Of a DNA stretch of 19,575 nucleotides, positions 7,622-14,669 are shown in pieces. The notes beneath the pieces were generated by a model. That model worked only from the letters and a program-made list of their open reading frames with translations. It was not told where the DNA came from and did no database searches. Numbering within the stretch: position 1 is the stretch's first letter; the number at the start of each line of letters is the position of its first letter. Both the position numbers and the translations under genes were made by a program. Source of the DNA: Spirochaetales bacterium (GTDB taxonomy: Bacteria > Spirochaetota > Spirochaetia > DSM-2461); assembly GCA_002748225.1 (NCBI GenBank), contig PDRU01000125.1:1-19575 (forward strand), in the 5' to 3' direction.

Positions 7622-8627
7622 AGGGTTATTCCTTGTCTTGCTGCTCTTTATTCCTTTTTTTCTTGCCGCGGCGCCGGTTTCTCTGGAAGAGCTGCTGCAG
7701 AAAACAGGCGCGGCCATGCAGTGGGATCCCTGGCGGCATACAGGAAGTTTAAGCAGGGACGGGAAATACCTGGTTTTCCGCTCCGGTGATCCCTGGATGA
7801 TTCTGAACGGCACCGAGCTTCTGGTTACAGGGACGGTTCTGGAGGAACAGGGGCGTCTGGTCTTTTCCGAAGAAGCGGCTGATACTGTTTTTGACATATT
7901 CGGGGTTGATTCTGATTTTGCCAGTCCCTATACACTCAGTACCATTCTGATTGATCCGGGACACGGAGGACGGGATAACGGAGCCAGCCGTATCTGGCCC
8001 TCAGACGGAGTAAACAGCCGCCTGCTGGAAAAAGATGTGGTTCTGGAAGTGAGTCTGCGGCTTGTGGAGGCTCTGCGGAAGGCCTATCCGGATAAAAATG
8101 TGCTTCTGACCCGGGACAAAGATGTTTATCCCACACTGGAAGAGCGGGTAACTCAGGCCAACAATGTTAAGCTGCAGCCCCGTGAGGGCATGGTTTACAT
8201 ATCTGTCCATGCCAATGCCAGCCTGAGTGCCGGAGCGGAAGGTTATGAAGTGTGGTATCTGCCCCGGAATTACCGCCGCAACATTCTGCAGCCGGGCAGC
8301 AGCGGATTCCGTCCGGGAATTGCGCCCATTGTCAATGCTCTCTGGGAAGAAGAGTTTACGCACGAAAGTATTGGTCTGGCCGAAAGAATACTGGAGGGAA
8401 TCCGGCAGGAAGTGGGCCCGGATGTGCCGAACCGGGGAATACGGGAAGAAAGCTGGTTTGTTGTACGCAATGCCCGCATGGCTTCGGTGCTGGTAGAAGT
8501 GGGTTTTGTGACAAATGCCTGCGAATCTGCCCGTCTGCGCCGGCCTGAATACTTGAGCCGTATAAGCCGGGGTATCTATAATGGCGTTGTTGACTTTATT
8601 ACGTATTTTGAAAACAGGGGGAACTGA
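7605..8627 (+). CDS. N-acetylmuramoyl-L-alanine amidase (Amidase_3), secreted
   Basis: A 340-residue periplasmic zinc amidase that cuts the bond between N-acetylmuramic acid and L-alanine in peptidoglycan, for cell separation or wall remodelling. The N-terminus is a signal peptide (FKGLFLVLLLFIPFFLAAA, 5-23). Residues 24-110 are an uncharacterised lead domain. The Amidase_3 domain begins at ILIDPGHGG with zinc ligand H120, then E142 (LLEKD), H202 (SVHANAS) and catalytic E298 (VLVEVGFVTN). The TTG start is chosen because it gives a clean signal peptide and follows GAGGTGG at 7594-7600; the open frame runs back to 7338, but that part overlaps the ATP-grasp gene in another frame and looks like shadow. 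It overlaps the ATP-grasp stop by 17 bp, implying coupled translation. From memory, an amidase also lies close upstream of flaA in T. pallidum. Confidence 0.9.
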   Translation: MSTVFKGLFLVLLLFIPFFLAAAPVSLEELLQKTGAAMQWDPWRHTGSLSRDGKYLVFRSGDPWMILNGTELLVTGTVLEEQGRLVFSEEAADTVFDIFGVDSDFASPYTLSTILIDPGHGGRDNGASRIWPSDGVNSRLLEKDVVLEVSLRLVEALRKAYPDKNVLLTRDKDVYPTLEERVTQANNVKLQPREGMVYISVHANASLSAGAEGYEVWYLPRNYRRNILQPGSSGFRPGIAPIVNALWEEEFTHESIGLAERILEGIRQEVGPDVPNRGIREESWFVVRNARMASVLVEVGFVTNACESARLRRPEYLSRISRGIYNGVVDFITYFENRGN

Positions 8628-8630
8628 ATC

Positions 8631-9131
8631 TTGAAAATTGAAACCAACCGTATTGCGGCCGGTCCCTTAATGCCGATTGGTCTGCTGGTATTGTTCTTTG
8701 TTCTTTCTCTGGGATTGTTCTTCCTGTTCAGACCCGCTGTGGATGGAAGAGTCTTTTTTTATCCGGATAATTCGGGCAGCCGGATAGAGGCGGAACGGCG
8801 CAGTGTTCCCCGGCAGAAAGATCCGGCAGGGCGTATTCATGTTTTTCTGGAGGAACTGTTTCTGGGGCCTGTTACTCTCAAATACTCTCCGGCCGCGCCT
8901 TTCGATACAGAGGTAAGACATGTCGCGGTAATAGAAAAAACCGTTTATGCGGATCTGGGAAAAAGCATGCTCAAATGCGATGAGCAGCTGGCCATTGGTT
9001 TTGATGAGGCCCTGGAAAATCTTCAATATAATATCCTCCGGAATTTTCCAAGAATGGAAAAAGTTGTTTTTACAATAGAGGGAAGCGAGGTTCATGCCCC
9101 GTATTTTGGGGCGGATTTGGGGTCAGAATGA
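8631..9131 (+). CDS. GerMN-domain membrane-anchored protein
   Basis: A 166-residue protein with one N-terminal membrane segment (about 13-34, LMPIGLLVLFFVLSLGLFFLF without a lipobox cysteine), so it is anchored facing the periplasm. Residues about 67-155 resemble the GerMN domain first named from spore germination protein GerM: IHVFLEELFLGP, then a strand reading TVYADLGKSML. This domain is common in non-sporulating bacteria beside wall amidases, where it is thought to act in peptidoglycan or polysaccharide contexts. The TTG start is supported by AGGGGGAAC 8 bp upstream; an ATG at 8670 would delete part of the leader. It begins 3 bp after the amidase stop, clearly the same transcript. Function in spirochaetes is not known to me. 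Confidence 0.7.
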   Translation: MKIETNRIAAGPLMPIGLLVLFFVLSLGLFFLFRPAVDGRVFFYPDNSGSRIEAERRSVPRQKDPAGRIHVFLEELFLGPVTLKYSPAAPFDTEVRHVAVIEKTVYADLGKSMLKCDEQLAIGFDEALENLQYNILRNFPRMEKVVFTIEGSEVHAPYFGADLGSE

Positions 9132-9174
9132 AAAAAACAGCAAAAAAACAGCAAAAAAGGCGCAAAAAAAAAAA
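9131..9174 (+). repeat. Four phased A-tracts upstream of the flaA promoter
   Basis: Runs of 7, 7, 6 and 11 A begin at 9131, 9142, 9153 and 9164, spaced exactly 11 bp. A-tracts repeated in phase with the helix bend DNA. They end 7 bp before the predicted -35 element, where an UP-element or bent upstream activator would act. The first run includes the stop codon of the GerMN gene. Confidence 0.75.
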
Positions 9175-9181
9175 TAATTCG

Positions 9182-9210
9182 TTGAATTGACTCTTGCCCG
9201 CCGATATAGT
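9182..9210 (+). promoter_or_regulatory. Predicted flaA promoter, sigma-70 type overlapping a sigma-28-like -10
   Basis: TTGAAT (9182-9187) and TATAGT (9205-9210) are separated by 17 bp, a good housekeeping promoter. The same site contains GCCGATAT at 9200-9207, seven of eight bases of the FliA (sigma-28) -10 box GCCGATAA, but the sigma-28 -35 (TAAA) is poor. Predicted start of transcription is about 9217, giving a leader near 44 nt with ribosome site TAAGGAG at 9248-9254. Confidence 0.6.
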
Positions 9211-9260
9211 TTGAGTAGGATTTTAATTTATATGCATATTTTGGCAGTAAGGAGCCTCAC

Positions 9261-10217
9261 ATGAAAAAGATTTTCGTTTTCCTGGCCGCTTTCCTGATCG
9301 TTGCCGGTGTTTCATTCGCCGAGGAAAGCGTTCTGATCGATTTCAGCGAACTCTTGGATGATTCCGAGGGGGAACATCAGGCCACTATGGTGGATTTCAG
9401 TTCGGTTGCCGGTACCCGGTTCACTGAAGAGGAAAAAGCAGCTATGACCAGCTCGCTCTACATTCCCAACTGGGAAGTAAAGCTCTCCAGTTCTTCCCGT
9501 ACTGTTACCAACGATGCCCTTTCTTATGTCCGTACAGTTACTGTGGGAGACAACTCTTCCAAATTCCCGGGTGCTCAGGTAATGGGTATTCGCGTTCATT
9601 TCCCTGACGCCTATTTTAACGGTTATGCCTGGGTTAAGCCGCCGTTCCAGATTCCGGCTTATGCAACCAGCACAAAGATAGCAGATGCTCCCGTAGGCGA
9701 TCAGTTTAACGGTTTCGGAGTGCTGAAGAATGTTGGTGCCATCAAGTCTGTCAGTGTTGATGTTTACGGCATGAACTTCCCCATGCATATGGCTATTGTG
9801 CTGCAGGATGAAAATGAAGAAACTCATGAAGTGCCTCTCGGCGACCTTGAGTTTGACGGCTGGAGGGAACTGACCTGGGACAATCCGAACTATATTCTGT
9901 CGGTGCGCAACCGGGAAATGAAGAAAACTCCCATCTATCCGACCGATGCCTCTTCCATTACTCTTGACAGCCTTCAGTTCTACCGCGATGCAATGCAGGA
10001 AGGCGGTGACTTCATTACTTATGTCAAGGATATCCGGGTAACTTACGACCGCGCTGTTCTTGAAGATGTTAATTCCGAGCTGAATCATGAAAGCGTTTGG
10101 GGAATTCTTGCTCAGCGTGAGGAAGAAAGACGTCAGGCTGAACTCCGCCGTCTGGGTAATCTGCAGGTTCTGCGGTATCTTGAAAAGCAGAAAATGCACC
10201 AGGAACCGGAAGAATAA
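9261..10217 (+). CDS. flaA: Flagellar filament outer layer (sheath) protein FlaA
   Basis: A 318-residue sheath protein of spirochaete periplasmic flagella, which coats the FlaB core and affects filament stiffness and shape. A clear signal peptide (MKKIFVFLAAFLIVAGVSFA, cut after residue 20) sends it to the periplasm. The mature part shows FlaA-type stretches: LIDFSELLD near 25-33, NWEVKLSSSSRTV near 70-82, GYAWVKPPFQIPAY near 121-134, SVSVDVYGMNFPMHM near 164-178 and ITYVKDIRVTYDRA near 253-266. The last 40 residues form a charged helix (EEERRQAELRRLGNLQV). Length is slightly below the roughly 330-350 typical of treponemes. It has its own promoter and a terminator after it, allowing far higher expression than its neighbours, and its codons seem less GC-rich than the upstream cluster, fitting a highly expressed gene. 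Confidence 0.95.
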   Translation: MKKIFVFLAAFLIVAGVSFAEESVLIDFSELLDDSEGEHQATMVDFSSVAGTRFTEEEKAAMTSSLYIPNWEVKLSSSSRTVTNDALSYVRTVTVGDNSSKFPGAQVMGIRVHFPDAYFNGYAWVKPPFQIPAYATSTKIADAPVGDQFNGFGVLKNVGAIKSVSVDVYGMNFPMHMAIVLQDENEETHEVPLGDLEFDGWRELTWDNPNYILSVRNREMKKTPIYPTDASSITLDSLQFYRDAMQEGGDFITYVKDIRVTYDRAVLEDVNSELNHESVWGILAQREEERRQAELRRLGNLQVLRYLEKQKMHQEPEE

Positions 10218-10261
10218 GCAGAAAATAGACCAGATAAAGCTTTTTATTGGTTAAAAAAGTC

Positions 10262-10290
10262 TAAGACCCGGTGTAAGCCGGGTCTTATTT
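10262..10290 (+). terminator. Rho-independent-type terminator after flaA
   Basis: A 10-bp perfect stem (TAAGACCCGG at 10262-10271 with its complement at 10278-10287) closes a 6-nt loop and is followed by a short T-rich stretch. The T run is weak, so some read-through into cheA is plausible. Confidence 0.75.
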
Positions 10291-10324
10291 ATGTTACACT
10301 ACATTAGTAAGTATCTATATTGGG

Positions 10325-10330
10325 TATAAT
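10325..10330 (+). promoter_or_regulatory. Possible -10 box for the cheA operon
   Basis: A perfect TATAAT lies 22 bp before the cheA start and just after the flaA terminator. No convincing -35 element sits 16-18 bp upstream (best is TTAGTA with 15-bp spacing), so this is tentative. Confidence 0.4.
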
Positions 10331-10351
10331 CATGTATATACGGGGTTTTGT

Positions 10352-12691
10352 ATGAGTGACTATATGGATCCGAATAACGAAGAACTGCTCCGTGATTTCT
10401 TTGCTGAAGCTCAGATGCAGGTGGAGTCTATAGAAAGAAATATTCTTGCGCTTGAAGATAACGTTAATGACAGCGATGCCATTGATGAACTTTTCCGTGC
10501 AGCGCATACGCTCAAAGGCGGTTCTGCAACGGTTCAGATGAACGAACTCTCCACTTTTGCTCACCAGATGGAAGATGTCCTGGATGAAATCCGCGGCGGT
10601 CAGGTTACTCCCGGAAGGGATATTATTGACGCTCTGCTGGACGGAACGGATGTTCTTAAGGATATGCTTGCCGCAAGGCAGGATGGTGAAGTTTACGATG
10701 AGGATTTTTCCGCTACTTCCCGGAAACTGCGGGCCGTGGTGTCAGGAGAGCCTGCTGCTGAAGAAACACCGGCTTCGCCTTCCGCGGCAGAGCCGGCTCA
10801 GAAGGGGGGGCTTACCGAGTACGAGCTTATAGAGCTTCAGGAAGCGGCAGGAGAAGGCGAAACAGTTCTGCAGGTCAGGGTGGAATTTGATGAATCCAAT
10901 CCCATGAATTCAGTGGGAGGAATACAGATCTTTGCCCGGTTAAAAGATTTCGGACAGCTGCTGAAAACCGTCCCGGATTTTGACGCACTCTATGAAGATG
11001 TTTTTCATCCTGTTGTAAGTTATTATGTATCAACAAAGACTTCCCCGGAGGAACTGGAAGAGAAGGTGTTTCTTCCCGATGTAACCCTGGCAGTGGAAGC
11101 CGGCACTTTGGATAAGCTTGAGCTTGTGCCTCCTCCGGCAGCAGCTGCGCCGGCTGCGGTAAAGACTGTTCCTGCCGTAAAGGATGTGCCGAAGACGGAA
11201 GCGGGGGGGCAGATACCGCCTGCGGCTGAAAAAACGCCCGCGGCTCCAAAATCGCCTAAATCATCCAAATCATCACCCAAAACGCCTCATAAACGCGAAT
11301 CAATGGGCGGTTCCATTTTGAGAGTGGACAGCCACCGTATTGATAATCTTCTGAATTTGGTAAGTGAAGCTGTTATTAACAAGGGTACCTTTAATCAGCT
11401 CAGTTCTCAGTTCGGCGATGTACTGACAGAATTAACCGCGGCGGAAGCCAGGTATAAAGATGGTTTGAATTCCCTGCTGGAGCATTTACCTCTTATGCTG
11501 GAAGAACTGCAGGCCGGGAAGACTGTGAATGAACTCCGCGGAGAAATACTGGGGCAGTACGGCGGTCTGTTCAGTACTTTTGAAGATTTTCAGATTAATC
11601 TGAAAGATGCTGTTAATCTTTTCCGGAACACCTCGGCCAACCTGGCCCGTACTACCGGAGACCTTCATGAAGGTATTCTGAGGGTCCGGATGGTGCCCAT
11701 CGGTCAGATCTTCAGCCGTTTTCCCCGCCTGGTTCGTGACTTGTCCAGGAGCCTGCAGAAAGAAATTGAGCTTATTATTGAAGGTGAAGAAACGGAACTG
11801 GATAAATCGGTTACCGAGCAGCTGCTCGATCCTTTAATGCATTGTGTCCGTAACTCTCTGGATCATGGTATTGAATCCGTTGAGGAACGCCGGAAAGCCG
11901 GCAAGCCCGAAAAAGGCCGTATTCTGCTGAAAGCCTCGAACCAGGGAAATATGATCGTTATTGAAATTACGGATGACGGTGCCGGTATTGATGTTGAGAA
12001 GGTGCGCAAAAAAGCTGTTGAGAGGGGGCTTATTCATCCGAACAAAACACTCACCGACATGGAAGCCTTCAATATTATTTTTGATGCCGGATTTACCACC
12101 GCCCGGGAAGTAACCAATATTTCGGGCCGGGGTGTCGGGCTTGATGTGGTGCGTCAGCAGATTGAAAAGCTTAACGGTCATGTTACTGTGTGGTCAAAAC
12201 TGGGTGAGGGAACCCGTTTTATTATAAAACTGCCGCTGACTCTGGCCATTATTCAGGGCCTTCTGGTGCGGGTTGGAACTGAAATTTACGCCATTCCCAT
12301 TACCAGTGTGGTGGAGAGTCTGCGTATACGGCCTTCAGAGATTAGAAATATCGATAATTATGAAGTATTTAATGTCCGTGATGATGTGGTGAGCCTGCTT
12401 CGTCTGGGCCGCCTGTTCCGTATTGATATGAAAGAGGACAGCGAATACCATTATGTTGTTATTGTGGGAAGCGGAGAAAAGAAAATAGGTCTTGTGGTGG
12501 ATGCGCTTATCGGCGAGGAAGATGTGGTTATAAAACCTTTAAAAGACCGTTACACTAACTCTCCGGGTATAGCAGGAGCGACCATTCTTGGTGACGGAAC
12601 GGTTTCACTGATTATTGATGTGAGCCAGCTGCTGGACCTGGGAGTTAAAAAAGAACAGGAAGCCCGTCTGTCCCGCGCCGGCATACAATAG
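10352..12691 (+). CDS. cheA: Chemotaxis histidine kinase CheA (spirochaete type)
   Basis: A 779-residue cytoplasmic kinase that autophosphorylates in receptor arrays and passes phosphate to CheY. P1 (Hpt) spans about 9-115 with phosphorylated H52 in AAHTLKGGS. An Ala/Pro linker follows, then a P2-like region (about 155-255) and a second Pro/Lys/Ser linker (256-312). The P3 dimerisation domain starts near 316 (SILRVDSHRIDNLLNLVSEA) and reaches RVRMVPI near 445, about twice the usual length. P4 carries the N box HCVRNSLDHGIE near 496-507, DDGAGID near 541 and GRGVGLDVV near 592. P5 (CheW-like) is about 635-770. Two G7 runs (10804-10810, 11203-11209) lie in the linkers. The long P3 and the following CheW-CheR-like gene match, from memory, the F2-class array described in Treponema denticola. 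Only a weak GGGG precedes the ATG. Confidence 0.95.
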   Translation: MSDYMDPNNEELLRDFFAEAQMQVESIERNILALEDNVNDSDAIDELFRAAHTLKGGSATVQMNELSTFAHQMEDVLDEIRGGQVTPGRDIIDALLDGTDVLKDMLAARQDGEVYDEDFSATSRKLRAVVSGEPAAEETPASPSAAEPAQKGGLTEYELIELQEAAGEGETVLQVRVEFDESNPMNSVGGIQIFARLKDFGQLLKTVPDFDALYEDVFHPVVSYYVSTKTSPEELEEKVFLPDVTLAVEAGTLDKLELVPPPAAAAPAAVKTVPAVKDVPKTEAGGQIPPAAEKTPAAPKSPKSSKSSPKTPHKRESMGGSILRVDSHRIDNLLNLVSEAVINKGTFNQLSSQFGDVLTELTAAEARYKDGLNSLLEHLPLMLEELQAGKTVNELRGEILGQYGGLFSTFEDFQINLKDAVNLFRNTSANLARTTGDLHEGILRVRMVPIGQIFSRFPRLVRDLSRSLQKEIELIIEGEETELDKSVTEQLLDPLMHCVRNSLDHGIESVEERRKAGKPEKGRILLKASNQGNMIVIEITDDGAGIDVEKVRKKAVERGLIHPNKTLTDMEAFNIIFDAGFTTAREVTNISGRGVGLDVVRQQIEKLNGHVTVWSKLGEGTRFIIKLPLTLAIIQGLLVRVGTEIYAIPITSVVESLRIRPSEIRNIDNYEVFNVRDDVVSLLRLGRLFRIDMKEDSEYHYVVIVGSGEKKIGLVVDALIGEEDVVIKPLKDRYTNSPGIAGATILGDGTVSLIIDVSQLLDLGVKKEQEARLSRAGIQ

Positions 12692-12700
12692 GGGAGAAGA

Positions 12701-14026
12701 ATGGAGCAGACAGTAGAAACCAGTACAGTTCAGAAGGATCTGCAGGCTGATCAGGCTATAGATTTTAAAATGGTTACTTTTTCACTGGCTGGAAAAGATT
12801 ACGCCATTGATATTATGCAGGTAAAGGAAATATCCAAAATTTCCAGGTTCACCTTTGTACCCAATTCAGCTCCTTTTGTAAGGGGGGTGTACAACCTCAG
12901 GGGTGATATTATTTCCGTAATAGATCTCCGGCTGTTTTTTAATCTTCCGGCAGCTGAACAGGAGGGGGCCGGCGGCGAGAATATTATAATTCTCCGGCTG
13001 GAAGAGCATGTGCTGGCGGTTGTTGTTGATGAAATTGACAAAGTTGTCGGTATTTCCAAAGAAAGCATCCAGCCGCCGCATCCCATTTTCGGTGATATTA
13101 ACATTAAATACATCAGCGGTGTGGTAGAGGAACACGGCCGTCTTTACGTTATTCTTGATGTGGAACGCATTCTGGGTACAGGCGACAGAAGCAGAACAAA
13201 AGAGCAGAACGCCTTCAGTTCCTCTCTTCCGGAAATTAAACAGGCGGAACAGACTTCCGCCGGCGGCGCTGCTGCTCCGGTTAGTGAAGGTCAGATGGAA
13301 GTTGATCTGGGCTTCATAAAGGAAACCCTTGTTACGTTTCTGGCTTTTTATGCCGGCCCCATGAATATGGAATGGATGCGCAGCCGTTATATCAGCTGGA
13401 AAAAACAGCGCGGCGATAAGATTCAGCTGACCAGTGAAAAAGACGCGCAGGATTTCCTGGCTCCATTCTGGTCGCCTTTCAGCGGTGCTTTCTGGAGTTC
13501 TGATTACGCTGACAAGGTGGCCGCGCTCCTGCCGCCGGGCCATACAGGTAATTTTCAGGTGTGGAATCCCGGATGCGGTATGGGGCACGAAGCCTGCTCA
13601 CTGGCCTGTACGATTAAGAAAACCCTGCCGAAAGTTCATTTAAGGATTCTGGCGCACGATAAGGATCTGATTCGTGTTTCCGGAGCCCCCGGTCTGCGGC
13701 CGCCGGAAAACGCGGGAGAACCTTTCAGCAGTTTTACGGCCGAAGGTGCCCGGGAGACGGTTTTCAACAAGGAAATAACCGACGCGCTTCTGTTTGAGTA
13801 TCATGATATAACGCATGATAATACCCTGCCCAAACTGGACATGGTTGTAGCCAGAGATACACTGTGTTATCTGCCCGAGGAAAGCTGCAGAGCCTTATTT
13901 AATACTCTGGATGATGTTATGAAACCCGGTTCATTGCTGCTTTTGGGCAGTAATGAAGAACCGATTAACCCGGAATTATGGGAAAGGATTGAAAATTCCG
14001 GCGTTGTTGCGTATAAAAAGAGATAA
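12701..14026 (+). CDS. cheW: CheW fused to a CheR-like domain
   Basis: A 441-residue array adaptor. Residues about 21-165 are a CheW domain that couples CheA to chemoreceptors (MVTFSLAGKDYAIDIMQVKEI, RGVYNLRGDIISVIDLR, GRLYVILDVERIL). A flexible Ser/Ala/Pro linker (about 165-200) leads to a domain resembling the CheR receptor methyltransferase. Its SAM motif is altered: GCGMGHEACS at 291-300 where CheR has GCSxGEEPYS, and ARDTLCYL where CheR has CRNVLIYF. LKPGG and LGHSE become MKPGS and LGSNE. Catalysis is therefore doubtful and a structural or receptor-binding role is plausible. A similar CheW-CheR-like protein is known in treponemes (from memory). It follows cheA by 9 bp with ribosome site GGGGAGA at 12691-12697. 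Confidence 0.9.
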   Translation: MEQTVETSTVQKDLQADQAIDFKMVTFSLAGKDYAIDIMQVKEISKISRFTFVPNSAPFVRGVYNLRGDIISVIDLRLFFNLPAAEQEGAGGENIIILRLEEHVLAVVVDEIDKVVGISKESIQPPHPIFGDINIKYISGVVEEHGRLYVILDVERILGTGDRSRTKEQNAFSSSLPEIKQAEQTSAGGAAAPVSEGQMEVDLGFIKETLVTFLAFYAGPMNMEWMRSRYISWKKQRGDKIQLTSEKDAQDFLAPFWSPFSGAFWSSDYADKVAALLPPGHTGNFQVWNPGCGMGHEACSLACTIKKTLPKVHLRILAHDKDLIRVSGAPGLRPPENAGEPFSSFTAEGARETVFNKEITDALLFEYHDITHDNTLPKLDMVVARDTLCYLPEESCRALFNTLDDVMKPGSLLLLGSNEEPINPELWERIENSGVVAYKKR

Positions 14027-14040
14027 TAGAGGAGAACAGA

Positions 14041-14505
14041 ATGAGAGTTGAATATATCAATCCGTTTGTCGAAGCCGCTTATGAACTTCTCAAGGAAGTA
14101 CTCCAGGTGGATGTTGAGAGAAAAGAACTCTACCTGAAGAAAACATCCCAGCCGGTTATGGGCCTTGCGGCACTGGTTGGTCTGGCAGGAGGCGTTGAAG
14201 GGCGTGTGCTCATTGATATGGATGGACAGACTGCCATCAATATTGCGTCGGCAATGAACGGTGAAGAGCTGTCATCTCTGGATGAGCTGGTAAAAGCCAC
14301 TATCGCTGAACTGGCCAATATGATTACAGCCCAGGCTTTGACAAAGCTGTCAAATCAGGGGTTCTCTTTTGATCTGACTCCGCCTTCCATTCTGACCGGT
14401 GAGAATATGCAGGTGAGCAATACCAATGTGGAAGCTTTGATTGTTCCTTTTTCCATACCCCAGGGTATGGTGGAAATTAATGTTGCTATCCGTGAACGTG
14501 TCTGA
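14041..14505 (+). CDS. cheX: CheY-P phosphatase CheX
   Basis: A 154-residue CheC/CheX-family phosphatase that removes phosphate from CheY-P, ending the signal to the flagellar motor. The active helix carries E90-x2-N93 in TIAELANMITAQALTKL, the ExxN pair that reaches into the CheY active site. The remaining core (GLAALVGLAGGVEGRVLIDM, 41-60) and length match CheX of spirochaetes and Thermotoga. CheX usually acts as a dimer. Ribosome site AGAGGAG (14028-14034) precedes the ATG, and the gene starts 14 bp after the CheW-CheR-like stop, so it is the last gene of the che operon visible here. cheY, commonly next in treponemes, is absent. Confidence 0.93.
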   Translation: MRVEYINPFVEAAYELLKEVLQVDVERKELYLKKTSQPVMGLAALVGLAGGVEGRVLIDMDGQTAINIASAMNGEELSSLDELVKATIAELANMITAQALTKLSNQGFSFDLTPPSILTGENMQVSNTNVEALIVPFSIPQGMVEINVAIRERV

Positions 14506-14510
14506 TTATC

Positions 14511-14538
14511 TTGACACTTCGGGAACAATCTGTAGAAT
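14511..14538 (+). promoter_or_regulatory. Promoter of tRNA-Val
   Basis: A perfect -35 TTGACA (14511-14516) and -10 TAGAAT (14533-14538) are 16 bp apart, 10 bp before the first tRNA base. It begins only 5 bp after the cheX stop codon. Confidence 0.8.
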
Positions 14539-14548
14539 GAACCATCAT

Positions 14549-14622
14549 GGGCGGCTAGCTCAGTTGGTTAGAGTACGTGCTTGACATGCACGGGGTCACT
14601 GGTTCAAATCCAGTGTCGCCCA
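14549..14622 (+). tRNA. tRNA-Val (anticodon GAC)
   Basis: A 74-nt tRNA folds fully: acceptor stem GGGCGGC (14549-14555) with GTCGCCC (14615-14621, one G-U pair), D stem GCTC/GAGT, anticodon stem CGTGC/GCACG around loop TTGACAT with anticodon GAC, and T stem ACTGG/CCAGT with loop TTCAAAT. GAC reads the valine codons GUC and GUU. The 3' CCA is not encoded (TCA follows the discriminator A), so it must be added by the CCA-adding enzyme. It is single, not in a tRNA cluster. Confidence 0.95.
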
Positions 14623-14626
14623 TCAT

Positions 14627-14658
14627 ACGGCGATCCGCGGGGGTCGCCGTTTGTTTTT
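14627..14658 (+). terminator. Rho-independent terminator after tRNA-Val
   Basis: A 10-bp stem (14627-14636 with 14641-14650, one G-U pair) closes the tetraloop GCGG and is followed by TTGTTTTT. The next gene's ribosome site AGGAGG begins at 14660, right behind the T run, so transcription of the downstream operon from this side must read through this hairpin. Confidence 0.85.
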
Positions 14659-14669
14659 CAGGAGGCTGA

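Noticed and set aside
9128..9190. A 20-residue lysine-rich mini-frame overlapping the GerMN stop (ATGA)
   Set aside because: It is produced by the A-tracts, has no own ribosome site, and the A-tracts have a better explanation as bent promoter DNA.
9312..10199. A 295-codon minus-strand open frame within flaA
   Set aside because: Antisense shadow of the strongly supported flaA gene with no ribosome site or motif.
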